This document shows, one piece after another, positions 47,001 through 58,334 of a DNA stretch of 64,000 nucleotides (positions are counted from its first letter, which is position 1; every line of letters begins with the position of its first letter). Where the stretch lies: contig NC_054536.1 in assembly GCF_017654505.1 (NCBI RefSeq), positions 6,846,294-6,910,293 on the forward strand. Reading direction: 5' to 3'. The DNA is from Polyodon spathula. Lineage: Eukaryota > Chordata > Actinopteri > Acipenseriformes > Polyodontidae. The translations under genes and the position numbers were made by a program. Below the pieces are notes generated by a model. The model searched no databases, was not told the DNA's origin, and saw only the letters and a program-made list of their open reading frames with translations.

Positions 47001-49282
47001 GGAAAATACAAGAAAAAAAATCACTAGCTTGGATAAAAAACAAATGGGTCTCACATACGTATTCTAAATTCAATATTTTTATTTTTAGCAAGAGAAAGTC
47101 ATCCAGTAACTTGCAGCTCTACATTCACATACAACTGAGAACACTACACCATTCTAAACCTCCTTACGTTGTTGATCTCACAGCCCAGCAGTGAACCACT
47201 GCAGCTTTAGTTAATTATGCAAAACGCAGCACAAGCTGTGCACCAATAACTGTGAGGGGAAAAAAGCTCAAACTTTTTAAATGCTGTTAGGGGTTAATGG
47301 ATAAAGACAGTATATGCAGAGTCTCAGAAACAAACAGAAACTGTAGCATATGGTATCAGACTTCAGAAACTTTTTTTGCCACGTGACAAAGGGGGGGGGG
47401 GGGGGGGGGTGTCACTGTAGCCTAAATGAACTACAAGACATTCCTCATCCAGATGCCCCTCTCAAACCTTTGTTGTACACGGGGTGCGAAACATTCCAGA
47501 CCACTTTCCTATACTATAAAAGGCACGCCATGGCTGGGTCTTGATTTCATTTTAAGGATTATATTTAAAAATTGCAGGTCTTTGCTAATGATGCGTGTAA
47601 ATAGAGTAAAAAAATACACATAACTACATGGGAGTACATGTATATTTAGTTAGTTAATGGTTTCATTTAAAAATCCAGTGACTCAAACTCAGCAATGTGT
47701 AAATCCCTGATCAAGTCTTACTTTATTCTATGAAAAATGATGATTTACCAAGTTACTTAGTTACAAAAATAAAAAGGGTCAGACTTGATAAAGTGAGCGA
47801 TCACAAAATATGCTGGTTTGGAAACAAACACCCCCAATACCTAAAATATGATTATAATGGTGCTTGAAAAACTGCACGTTAAAAATGATTTCACAAATTC
47901 AGTGTTAAATACAGCCCTGCCAATCTCCCACCCCACAAATAACATACTATATTAAAAATGTTAAAAAGACACTTCAAAATCTAACGCGGCCAATCACACC
48001 AGCGTGCAATAAAAAACGATTATTCTCATATTGTTGATGTATTTAGAGTCTGCTTTCTTTCATCCGTCTGAAACAAAATCATTTTTGATTGCAGGATTGC
48101 AGTCTTTATACTACAAAAGCATCTCCAAGAATACAACACCGGTAGATCATTCAGCTCAGAGTAATTAGCGCTTAAGGTAGGGCTAAGAGAAGGTCACGTG
48201 TATGTGACAAAAATCAGAGACATGTTTCCTGCCATCTGCGCCACAGCAGTAAAACTAACAGTGCCCCAAGGGAAAGAGAAATGTGCTTCCAATTGGCTTT
48301 TAACTCACTTTATACTGGCTTTTATATCACTCAATGAGGATTTGCAGTGTTGACTGGCACTCAATTGGACAGGACAATGAAAAATGAGGGGATTTCATTG
48401 TTGTGAAATGAAAACATGAACAGGTTTGTTTCGGTTTCATTTAATACCCGTCAACAAGCACAGTAAAAGGGAACTGAATGGAAAATCTGTACAGAAGAAA
48501 ACAAAGAAATGACTGTGCGCTATGCATGTGCTAGTGCACTTAATAATTCTCCCCATTGCATAGCAGGAGAAATCATACCAACACAATGTGGGCTTAAACC
48601 CCCTTTTGTTTGTATTTAATCTTTGATGTTTGAAGACTTAAGCTCAGTGGGGCCCCTTTACAGCAAGTCAATAGTAAAGCCTGGAACGGACCAACTGCAA
48701 AGGCAATTGAGCTTGTGTTTTTACTGCCCCAGGTCAATTTTATCTGGCCCAATAATTATTTATACATTTTCTGTCATGACGGCTTTTACTTTCACTGTGT
48801 TTCTAATTGTGTAGGGTAACCGAAGATAGCCCACGTCTCTCAGAAGAAAAAGAAAGTGGCCAAGCGAAGCCTTTCAATATATGTTACTTCAGGCATTTAA
48901 CATGCACACAGAAAATGAAAACGCTACTAAGATTTTAAATAGTATGTGTACAAGTGATTTTTTTCACAAGCAAACCCGCAACTGAGCTGTTGCCATATGG
49001 TCACAGCAATGCTAAAACTGAATTATAATAATCCTAAATTTGGGATGGGTCAGTGTAGCCAAATACACGATTACATGAGAATAAAATAAAAATATTCGAA
49101 TAGCATATTACCATGTGTGAACTGAAATAAAACAAAAACGCATATAGCAAGTGCTAAAAGAAGAAAGTCAAACTTGGGACACATTGAAATTCAAAAGGTA
49201 ATTTAACATGATGAATATATAAGACCTACCAAATGATAAGCAGAACAGCACAGTGACTAAAAAGAAAAAGCAAGATACTTGG

Positions 49283-49316
<34 letters not shown>

Positions 49317-52300
49317 TCTGGACTGCAGTTCTCAATGTAAAACATCTACTGTTGTCCATTCACAAAATGTCAGCAACGTCAACTTTTGCACTGACCATTA
49401 AGAGTACAACCAGGAATGTTACGTGTTTTGTATTACTTACAGGTTATTGAATAAACAAAGTAGCTTGACTTAGATTCATCTGAGGTCAGTACTTGATGGC
49501 TAGTTGTAATTGGTAGAAATGTTATGCTATTGTAATGTTGGAATGTATTTTCTATTGTTTTGGCCAGGTTACAATATTTGCACTATTCAGATCATTTTAT
49601 AAATGTTATTATTTGTTAGAATTAAACAGATGTAGAATATTTAGGTTGTTATATGAATATTTAGGTTAAAATGGTTATTTGTGCAATATTATGCTGCTGT
49701 TGCTTTAATTGGAAGAGATACACGCTGTGATGTTGCTGCTCGCTGTGATCTGTATTTTAATTCATTAAACGAAAGGAAAAACCTGTGCCGAAGGAAAGAG
49801 AGTACTGAACAAAGAAATATCGTCATTGACACTGTTTGTACACTTTGTGAACCTGGCTAGATTTATTGGTTTACACTGTTATGCTGTCTGCTTGTAGTAC
49901 ACAAACACAATTGCCTTTTATTCTTGGGAGCGTAAGAGCAGGGGCTAGAGAGAAAATGTTGCGCCCTGTGCATTCTAATAGGAAGCTATTCAAAACTTCC
50001 ATTCCTAATTCTAATAAACACTATTAAAGAATATTCATAATAGAGAATAATAACGGTCCTTCTCAGAGTGTTGTCGCTTGCGTAGACTCTCCCAAGTCAG
50101 CGCCAATCTTGCTGAGTGATACCAACGAGTGCTGGAAAGATTTGAAGTCACAGCAGACAAATATATCTGCTGTCTTGCAAACTATTACTGTGAGACTGGA
50201 TATGATGTAAACGAAATGTTGAATTTAACAAATAAATCTGCTGTTTTATCTGCAAGTCTGGGAAACAAGGCAGAACATTACCTTTTTTTCACTGTCGTCA
50301 TAAAGCCAGATGAAGCCTCCACTCCAAATGTTCGTCTTCATTTTTTTTTCATAATTAATGATGTATTGATTTCAATGCTTTCCTTTTGGCTTATTGGTTG
50401 CTTAGTTGTCGAAAACCTGATTTGTAAAGATTGTCCATGTAGCAGGAGCAATTCTTACCATCACAGCCAATCGAAAAATCCATTTGACACCCCAGCAACC
50501 AGCCCTTGGTGACCAACCTATATTTGATTATTAGTGTCACTATTTCCTGTCTGTTCACAACAAGCAAGTATTCAGTGCTCTCAGTTGGTAAAGATCTGAG
50601 ACAGAGGGTGGAAATTAGCTGTTGGTACAGAGTAGTTTTGTCACATTAGAAGGACACAATATCCACCACACGCCATCTGCAGCAAGACTTAACCCTTTAA
50701 CTGCCAAGGACCGAAGCAGCACTGCTCCACAAACCAACAGCCGACCGTGTGGTAGTTTACACTTCATATGATATTTCATGTGTTGCTGAGAGTTCCTTTG
50801 CTACAGTAAAAGCAACAATATAATCTGAATACATTCAGTGGGATTCTAAAAGGACGACACGTAGTATTTATTCTTTTATGTTCATTTTTAAAAGTTAAAA
50901 TGTCTCAAGTATTGGCAACTGCGGACAGAATAATTTTATTTGTGTTATCAAAATGTTTGCTCTGTTTAAGAATACTTATACATGTATATTGGTATATAAA
51001 CACACACCTATCACTTCAGCTAACTTATTGGGCCAATTTAATTCAGTGAGCTTCACGGCTAGCAATCCACTACTACTACTTTTGGACTAAAAATACATTT
51101 CAAATCCTTTTGGATAATTGCCACCCGCAGTGGTAAAAGCCCATTCTACAATGAGCAGTGATAAATCCTCCAGCAACATGTGTGTGTGTGTGTGTCAGCA
51201 ACAATTACTCACTGAAAACAAACACATCTGAACACAGGGCAGGGCAGCAATGTCATGCCAAAGGATCCGCCGATTACGCTTTCCTTTCAGATGGAAGTCA
51301 CCTTATTTTGACCCCCATCAGCAACTACTATACATGCAGATGAATACTGGGGAATTTCTACAGTGTGCTGTACAAAATGATCAAATAGCAACTTTAAAAT
51401 AGTAAAAAGTGCACAAGAACAATTGAGAGACGTTCTGAAAATCAAGGGAAGAGTTGCAGTAACTAGACCTTTCTGAACGAAAACATAAGAACCCCCTAGC
51501 AGTCAATGAATACAACTTCAAAATATACCAATGGTTTGGTCACAAGACAGTTTTGCAGTGTTACAGTGTAAATGCCCATACAAAGTTTAATAAAATCTGC
51601 AATGTTAACTATGATCCAGAAATCAATAAAAGTATCATAGCCGTGTAAACGTGAAACCAATATTCTTTCTTACAGCCATTTGGTCCAAACAATTTGCTGG
51701 CTATATATCATTTTCATTTGGGTATCCATTGAAATCCCTTCTGTTTGGCTTGCTTGATATCATATGGTCCCTGTGCCTCCTTTCTACCATCTGTCTGTAG
51801 CCTTTCCAGTGTCTACATATAGTGCCATTGCTCCCCAACACAAGGACCCTGCCCATCAGGAACAAGTGGAACACGTGCGAGTCGGTTTGGCTCACAAAAC
51901 ACATTCATTTATTTTCATGGTCATAAAACCAAAACCAAGTAGCTAGTGTTATTCAAAAGCAGCTACAAATATACACCATGTCATAAAATATAATATTACA
52001 GGTCAAATAAAAACATTTGTGTTATAGAACAGACCATCTTAATTCAAGGCTGTATTTATTGCATCTTGTAAGTCGAGCAGACCACACTATTCGACCGAAC
52101 AAGCAGAACATGTTCCAGGGCAGAAGGGTGGAACAGTTTCACAGAATCACACTGTGCAGGTCTGTTCGCTTTCATGAAAATTCTGCCTCAAGTAACTTAA
52201 TTAACATTGCTTTGACGACCCTCTTACCTTTTTCTGTTATTGGCAACCATTCCAAGTAGGCCAGAGTCTCAAATTGTGATTTTTATGAATGTTTTCATAC

Positions 52301-54099
52301 ATCCAGGAGTATGAAATTGTCAGCTCTGACCCAAGTTGCAGACTTCCCTATCGCAGTAAGCAGTGTGCAAGACCTTCTCCATGGTTACCACTGGAGTCCC
52401 TCTGTTTATTACCATATAACAGCAAAAACAGGGATACAACTGTAATATGATGTACCGTCTGTCCAGACAAGAGCATGTGCTTGTACAATGGACTATTTTA
52501 AAAAAGCAAAACAGTCAAAACTGATTAGAAATCTACTTCTTTAACATGGTCTTCTGAAGGTCACTATTGCAAATAACTAGGATGTTGTACAGTACAAATT
52601 TATAAACATCTTAGCCCCAACGTGTTGCATGTACACATAACTTACACTTGGTCACAAGCCAAGTGAGCAACTGCATGTGTGTCAAAGCATAAACCCAAAT
52701 ATAAGCACGTGCACCTGATTTCATGATTATATGGCAATACCTTAGCGCCTTTACTGGAGGCATGGCAACAGTGTTATACACCATTTAGCAGAATAGGCAA
52801 GTGCAAACAGACGTGAACTTTCAGCAAACTGGGAGTCGAAGCTGGCAATTTCAAAACAGCAAGAAAGCACCTTACTCAGGCTAAAGGAAACATTAACCTA
52901 CTCAGAGTAATCAGCTACTTGTTCTAACTCCAGTACATAAAAGCAAATGCAAAGAGACACAAATATATAAATTACCAGTAGACTATTATACAGGTTTTTG
53001 CACAAGATTGCAAATAAATGGAATTACCTTTGTGCATTTGCAGAATACATACACACATCAGTGCCCATGCGGAACTGTATGTCAAACTTTGAAGTAATTA
53101 TATTAAAAATACAGCATCAGGTTACCCAGCATTCAGTGTACAATTAATGAGAACAGTTTGTCTTAAATTCACCAGGTTTCTATACACAAAGCTACAGTAC
53201 TTACAACACTACAAAGCTGCTGCTTAGACAAAGCCTCGTCATATTCAGTCAGGCTTATTTCTAGTAGGCAGTCTCATTTCATAAGCTTACTAGCATAGCA
53301 ATCTGACTCTACCCAGATACATTGTTCATTGAAGTAATGTGATTCAGTGCCAGTGGCTTTATTCTCCTAATAAGTATAAAATATGCTGTATGCTCAAGTT
53401 CCTTCACATAGGCAGTGTGTCAGAGTAACAGGTCAGAGACCAAGAAAGACTGGCATACTCATTTCACTTGAGATTTCAGAAACACACTTCTTGACAAACA
53501 GAAACACTAGAAAAAAACTAAACTGTTAAAACATTAAAAGACCTTTTACCAAGATAGTTTTCATTTTGCATATAGACTGAATTTATGCCACTCATCTCCA
53601 GAGGTCTGATAAATGAAGCAATTTCTCATTGCAGACAACAGCAGTCATAATGAATCGGATTACTAACAGGTACCCAAACGTGATGTCACCAGAGGCTCCG
53701 GCACAATCAAGACTGCCATCTAGACTGCCTTGTCTCCACACAAATCAGTTCAGTCTACAGTCTAGACAGGATCAATAACAAATCAGATTTGGTTCCAGAA
53801 GCATTGCTCATATTTGTTTGGGGTGGGTGCTGTAGACTGTACAGGTACATATCTAGAGCAAAACAGGGTACTTTTCTTTCCAGAAGCATCACAAATAAAA
53901 AAAAAGGCAGGCACTGGAACATTTCCATGTTTGGGCTGCTTCAAAATCAAAGTTATCCCATAAAGTAATAGTTATTCACCTGGATATTTAAAAAAAAAAA
54001 AAAAAAAAAAAGATGGTAATTAGCAGAGGCTTGTAGGGACTTAGATATTTTCTACCGAATGACTTGATTATGTTACAAAGTAAAAAATGGTTCCAAACG
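40902..54099 (-). other. Long 5' intron, no supported gene
   Basis: Thirteen kilobases of AT-rich sequence between the 37924-37973 exon and the putative first coding exon. Simple repeats: (ATTT)n at about 41731-41751, the AT/AC tract at 43941-44047, (GAA)n at about 44447-44468, (CAT)n at about 46027-46045, poly-G at about 47391-47409, poly-T at about 49286-49313 and (GT)n at about 51178-51196. The plus-strand open frame at 50129-50512 has no family resemblance. The stretch around 49500-50100 has a retroelement-like composition but no ends that I could define. Confidence 0.5.
43941..44047. repeat. (AT)n followed by (AC)n compound microsatellite
   Basis: About 64 bp of AT units, then ATAC-type steps, a shorter AT run and an AC run. 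Confidence 0.97.
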
Positions 54100-54382
54100 T
54101 TGACCAGGGTGTCCTCGGCTCACCGCGCACCAGCGACCCCTGTAGTCTGCCCAGTCTCCTGTGGGCTTGCCTGCAAGCTGCGTTGTCCTCCCACGCTGTA
54201 GCTATCAGGTGGCTGCATGGTGGGTCTGCAGAGTGAAAAGAAGGGGTTGGCTGACGGCACACGATTCGGAGGACAGCGTGTGTTCGTCTTCGCCGCTCCA
54301 GAGTCAGCGCAGGGGTGCTAGTGGTGAGCGGAGCCTAAAAATAATTGGCTATTCTATTGGGAGAAAATTATAAAAAACAATT
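54100..54382 (+). mobile_element. SINE-like interspersed repeat
   Basis: A GC-rich 280-bp block (TGACCAGGGTGTCCTCGGCT, then CACCGCGCACCAGCGACCCC, later ACGATTCGGAGGACAGCGTG and AGTGGTGAGCGGAGCC) ending in TTGGGAGAAAATTATAAAAA. The decay to an A-rich tail suggests a retroposed element. I remember closely similar repeats from sturgeon-type sequences, which is part of the reason for the organism guess, but this is memory and not a search. No protein is encoded; the short open frames on both strands are incidental. Confidence 0.6.
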
Positions 54383-55121
54383 GTCGACTATTAAATTTTA
54401 ATTAAAAAAAACTCGACTCAACCTCTCAGACAGAGATTTTGTGACTTAACAAAAAATGAATTACAAAACATACTATAGAACACAGTGCTAACACTCAAAT
54501 CATCATAAAGTTTTCAGCGTTTGACTTCCTTAAACTCAAACAAATCCAACGAGACAATGTAAATACGACTTTCACAAGCTCAACTGACTCCTCTGAGAAT
54601 TTTATGCCGCAGTGAGAAAGACGGACAGTTCTATGTTCTATAAACATGTTTAATGTAGTATTTAAAACTAAAGCTTTATTACTTATTGTAATTTACAATG
54701 TAATTCAGTTGCTTGCAGCCTTTTAGGAAACAAATTCAGTACAGTATGTGCCAACAGTATTTGCTCTTAGGCAAATGCTTTCCATACTAATTTGCAGGGG
54801 CTCAGTGCCTTTAAAAAAAAAATTATATTTATATATATATTATATATTGCGATTAGTAATCCTCTCAATAGTATAGTTAAACATGGAGATACAAAAAAGG
54901 ATATACTCCAGTAGATATTTATAATTTCAAATTTCGCTGTACTATCGGGTTACCGCTACACAGCTGTGTTGATATTGGGTGAATATCCTAAACACCCTAT
55001 CCACTACAGAATATCTTGTGGGGAAAAATACTGAAAAAGTTAATTCAACACATAAACAGCAAAGGTGTTCAACACGCAGGCACTGAAATTATCCATTAAA
55101 AAAATAATAATTTGTACTTAC
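54383..55121 (-). other. Intron just downstream of the putative first coding exon
   Basis: AT-rich, with a short ATAT tract near 54825-54847. Nothing else seen. Confidence 0.5.
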
Positions 55122-55165
55122 TTTGAGTTTGTTTCCAATCCTGACGCTTCAAAAGTCATGATCAT
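55122..55165 (-). CDS. SVIL: Putative first coding exon of long SVIL (MIMTFEASGLETNS)
   Basis: On the minus strand, ATG at 55163-55165 opens MIMTFEASGLETNS, followed by AA at a donor GTAAGTAC (55121 downward). The two leftover bases plus the first G of exon 37924-37973 make Lys, so the phase required by that exon is met. A second in-frame Met lies at 55157-55159. A possible acceptor (attgccag) lies above 55171, so a non-coding exon could lie further upstream. The evidence is the strong donor, the correct phase and a start codon in the right place; there is no homology, and a chance match over 17 kb of intron is possible. Confidence 0.45.
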
Positions 55166-56265
55166 CTGACACTGGCAATGGAATAGCCTTGCTTTCCCTT
55201 TGTCTTAATTTTTGAAATTTTTTTTTTATTGTTATGGCAAAAGAGTTGCGTTTTTTAACCCTAGTGGCCGTCTCCTCTCACACTCAGGCCTTTTCAGAGA
55301 AGGTCACTCTTCAAGAGGCCAAAATGACGCTAGTGACACATCACACAGGATGCCAACACCACAGCATGCAATCCCAGAAGCAATGCAGGATAGCTACATC
55401 TGCAATCGAGAGGATTCAGGGGTGTTCAAATTTAGAACGGTGCTTTCCAAAGACACTGCTGGGCAAAATAAACAAGGGGGGGGGGGGGAAGAGTTATATT
55501 CCAGGTGTTCCTAAAGCAACTCCAAGAAAACAAAGATAGTTTTCCAGACTCTTCCTTGGAAAGCCCTGTGCACTGGAGAAAGCTCCAGTTTGGTTGTCCT
55601 TGCTCCAACTTTGCCCCAGTCAGAACAAACTAAAAGCTGTCTTCAACCTATGATGACTCCAGGCCAAAGGCAGTGTGGCAACCTCACATGGGACCAACCA
55701 TTTATGGCCTGAACAGTAGAGCTTTGATACCAGCTAATCTGCCAGAAATAGCTTTTGAAACTCAGGAGGATCAAAGCAGCTGTTATAACAACAAATCTCA
55801 GAGTGCAGTTTTCTTCAGCTCCAGTTAGTCCTAGACTCTCAACACAGGATGTGTGTTGCTGGTTAGACATTTTTAAATTCATTTAATAAATTACAATAAA
55901 AAAAGTAAATACATTTTAAAAAACACAGTATTTAAAAAAAAAGCTAAACTGAAAGCAAACTAGCCAACCTAAATTTGTTTTACAGCACTGCATTTCTGTT
56001 TTTCTTGTTTTGTATTGTAAAAGTTAAATGTTGCTTATTTGGACTGAGCAATTCAATGGCTCTTAGTTCTAGGAGTACACTTAGCCTGATCTAGCTTACG
56101 TTACTACAGTAGAACTGAAGAGCATCTCCTGAACCAGGATGCAATCACCTCGCAGACTTGCCTCTCGTTAGTCACTTTGCTCAGTTATCACCCTCTATTA
56201 TCAGAAGTCACCACTCACAGAAGAGAGGTTTTCTGGTAGACAGAGACTGACCTTTTTGGACTAAT
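55166..56265. other. Sequence upstream of the putative first coding exon
   Basis: AT-rich with a poly-G run at about 55478-55488. I see no TATA box or CpG-rich promoter that I could assign to SVIL. Confidence 0.45.
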
Positions 56266-57023
56266 GTGACAGAGATCGAATGACTCTTGGTGTTAGCTCT
56301 CCCTCCCGACCTGTGAGGGCACTTTGTAAAAGGAACAGAGTACCCTTAACTAAACTGCATGACAAAATTTATTCCTTAGGGTAGGTGAAAGTCGGTCATT
56401 TAGGAAGGAGGCCGAATTCAGCACCCAAGTTCAAATGACTCGGACGGGAGACGACGTCGCATCCGAGGACTGGAGGAGCGGATGGGCTTGTTAACCTAGG
56501 GGTCGTGAGCGAGGATATAAATAGGGGACATAGTGTAAGTGATTTGTTCCTTTACTAAACTGTTAGTGTTTTAACCTACAAAGGAGTCTGTGTTGCCGTA
56601 TTGTGAACCGTAAGTTTTGTCCTGAGTGTGTTAGTGTTTTGTTAACTTTTGTCTGTTTATTAAGCAGATTGCCAGTAGTACGATCCGGAGCTGAAGCAAA
56701 CGCCAGCATCAATCCGGACATCACTTTCACACCTGCATTTCACAGAGAACTGTAATACACCACCAGTACTTATTCACTGTCACTAGGAACTGTGTTTGTG
56801 TTTAGTGTTGGTGTGTTAAACTGGCTGCGAGTCAAACCCGTGGGATTTACAAATACTGAGTGACACACGCCGCTGTATCACTTCATTATTATTTACAGGT
56901 GTTTGCCATAAGGGTCTGGACATTACATCAATAAACACCCTTGCACCTGGAAATCGCTGTCGGTCTGTTTTTTGTATCCGCTCTGCACTGCACGCTTCTG
57001 TAAGCACTCACCACTTTGCCACA
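56266..57023 (+). mobile_element. Solo LTR, 758 bp
   Basis: Starts TGTGACAGAGATCGAATG and ends TTTGCCACA, giving TG...CA termini with a short inverted match (TGTGAC/GCCACA). Inside are a TATA box (GGATATAAATAGGGG at about 56513-56527) and an AATAAA signal at about 56930-56936, in the order promoter then polyadenylation site. No internal gag/pol or second LTR is present. Flanks (CTAA before, CTAG after) give at best a mutated 4-bp duplication. Probably from a Ty3/gypsy- or ERV-type element; the family is not determined. Confidence 0.72.
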
Positions 57024-57090
57024 CTAGGGTTGTTTTTTATTTGCAAATGCAAAAAAGGATCATTAGAAAGGAAAACATGTAAATCCAACA

Positions 57091-58334
57091 TACAGTGCCT
57101 ATAGAAAGTTACACCCCCTTGAACTTTTTCACATTTTGTTGTGTCAGTGCCTCAGTTTCATGCATTTAAATGAGGATTTCCCCCCCCACCCCCCCACTTA
57201 TCTACACAACATACTCCACACTGTCATGCCACAAATTTTCGATTGGATTTAGGTCAGGACTCTGACTGGGCCACTCAAGCACACTTACCTTTTTGTTCTT
57301 TAGCCACTCCAGTGTAGCTCTGGCTGTGTGCTTTGGGTCGTTGTCATGCTGAAAGGTTTTCGCCACACATAGCGCTTTGAGGTTTGGCCAAAAAGCTCTA
57401 TCTTGGTCTCATCTGACCACAAAACCTTTTCCCACATCACAGCTGGGTCACTCTCATGCTTTCTGGCAAACTCCAGACATGCTTTCAGATGGTACTTTTT
57501 GAGTAAAGGCTTCTTTCTTGCCACCCTTCCATACAGGCCAGTGTTATGCAGAGCTTTTGATATGGTTGACTTGTGCACCATTACTCCACTCCCAGCCACT
57601 GAACTCTGTAGCTCCTTCAAAGTGATTGTTGGCCTCTCTGTGGCTTCTCTCACAAGTCTCCTTGTTTGGAGCATTGAGTTTTGAGGGATAGCCTTTTCTT
57701 GGCAGTGCCTGGCTGGTGTGATACAGCTTCCAATTCCTGATTATTGATCCAACTGTGCTCACTGGGATAGCCAAACACTTGGATATTATTTTGTACCCTT
57801 TCCCTAATATATGCATTTGTATTACTTTATCTCTAACTTCTGTACAATGCTCTTTGGTCTTCATTTTCCTTCAGATTCACAGCCTTACCAATGATCCTTC
57901 AACAGTGGGGTTTTTACCCAGAAAATGTGACAGCAACTTTAATGGTTCACAGGTGGAGGCCAATGGTAAGGTAATTGTGTCCATGTTAGGGCCATTTCTT
58001 TCACAGGTGCAAACTGGGAGCTTCCACAGCACAGGGGTTGAATACTTATGCAAGCAAGATTTCAGTTTTTTTATTTTTCTTAAAAATATTTCCCAACATA
58101 AAACCAATGTCACCTTACAATAATTGATTTTGAGTTTAAGTGTTTTAAAATAAAATATCGAGCAGAACGAAATTTCAATGTACCACTTGTAATTCAGTAA
58201 TATGACAGAATTGGTCAGGAGTCTGAATACTTTTGCAAGGCACTGTGTATATATATTGCATTTTAATTCCAGGTTATAAGGCAACAAAAGGTGAAAATTT
58301 TGAAAGGGGGAGTAGACATTCTATAGGCACTGTA
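57091..58334 (-). mobile_element. Tc1-like element, possibly chimeric or nested
   Basis: The outer ends are inverted repeats: left TACAGTGCCTATAGAAAGTT, right in reverse complement TACAGTGCCTATAGAATGTC, then shared CCCCCTT. Just inside the right end, at about 58208-58246, is the terminus of another Tc1 family (GAATACTTTTGCAAGGCACT on the plus strand). The two terminus types imply that one Tc1 copy landed in, or recombined with, another. Transposase remains are on the minus strand between 57200 and 57864. TA dinucleotides flank the outer ends. Confidence 0.85.
57200..57864 (-). pseudogene. Tc1-like transposase, frameshifted and internally deleted
   Basis: Reading down the minus strand from 57864: MKTKEHCTEVRDKVIQMHIL and YKIISKCLAIPVSTVGSIIR, the paired HTH DNA-binding region. 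A frameshift near 57680 leads to LVREATERPTITLKELQSSV, then [27 protein letters not shown] (second catalytic Asp region) and RYVWRKPF. The region between this and the last block is deleted. The last block, [18 protein letters not shown] at about 57225-57280, is in another frame and carries the final acidic residue. A full transposase of this family is about 340 residues; this copy cannot make one. Confidence 0.88.

Larger units (their letters stand above)
1..55165 (-). other. SVIL: Supervillin gene, 5' and N-terminal part (overall model)
   Basis: Supervillin is a peripheral membrane and cytoskeletal protein that binds F-actin, myosin II and signalling partners at podosomes, focal adhesions, the cleavage furrow and muscle costameres. 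Its N-terminal half is largely disordered and its C-terminal half carries gelsolin-like repeats and a villin headpiece. The model has 18 coding exons, read from high to low coordinates: 55165-55122, 37973-37924, 34972-34909, 34540-34449, 32156-32099, 31735-31593, 31418-30719, 23872-23789, 18947-18033, 17565-17395, 16800-16772, 15179-15115, 14301-14162, 13359-13264, 11324-11081, 7957-7285, 6404-6182 and 2029-1897. Every exon has AG/GT borders and all junction phases agree. Similarity to human supervillin, recalled from memory, runs from the canonical start through the motif LALLKKSGEEDW. The gelsolin repeats and headpiece are not in the window. No promoter or CpG-rich first exon was recognised. 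Confidence 0.93.

Noticed and set aside
50129..50512. 127-codon plus-strand open frame
   Set aside because: No splice or family evidence, with a low-complexity phenylalanine stretch and a Ser/Pro tail. It looks like chance in AT-rich DNA.
57877..58287. 136-codon minus-strand open frame at the Tc1 right end
   Set aside because: It runs through terminal repeats of the transposon and has no similarity to a protein.
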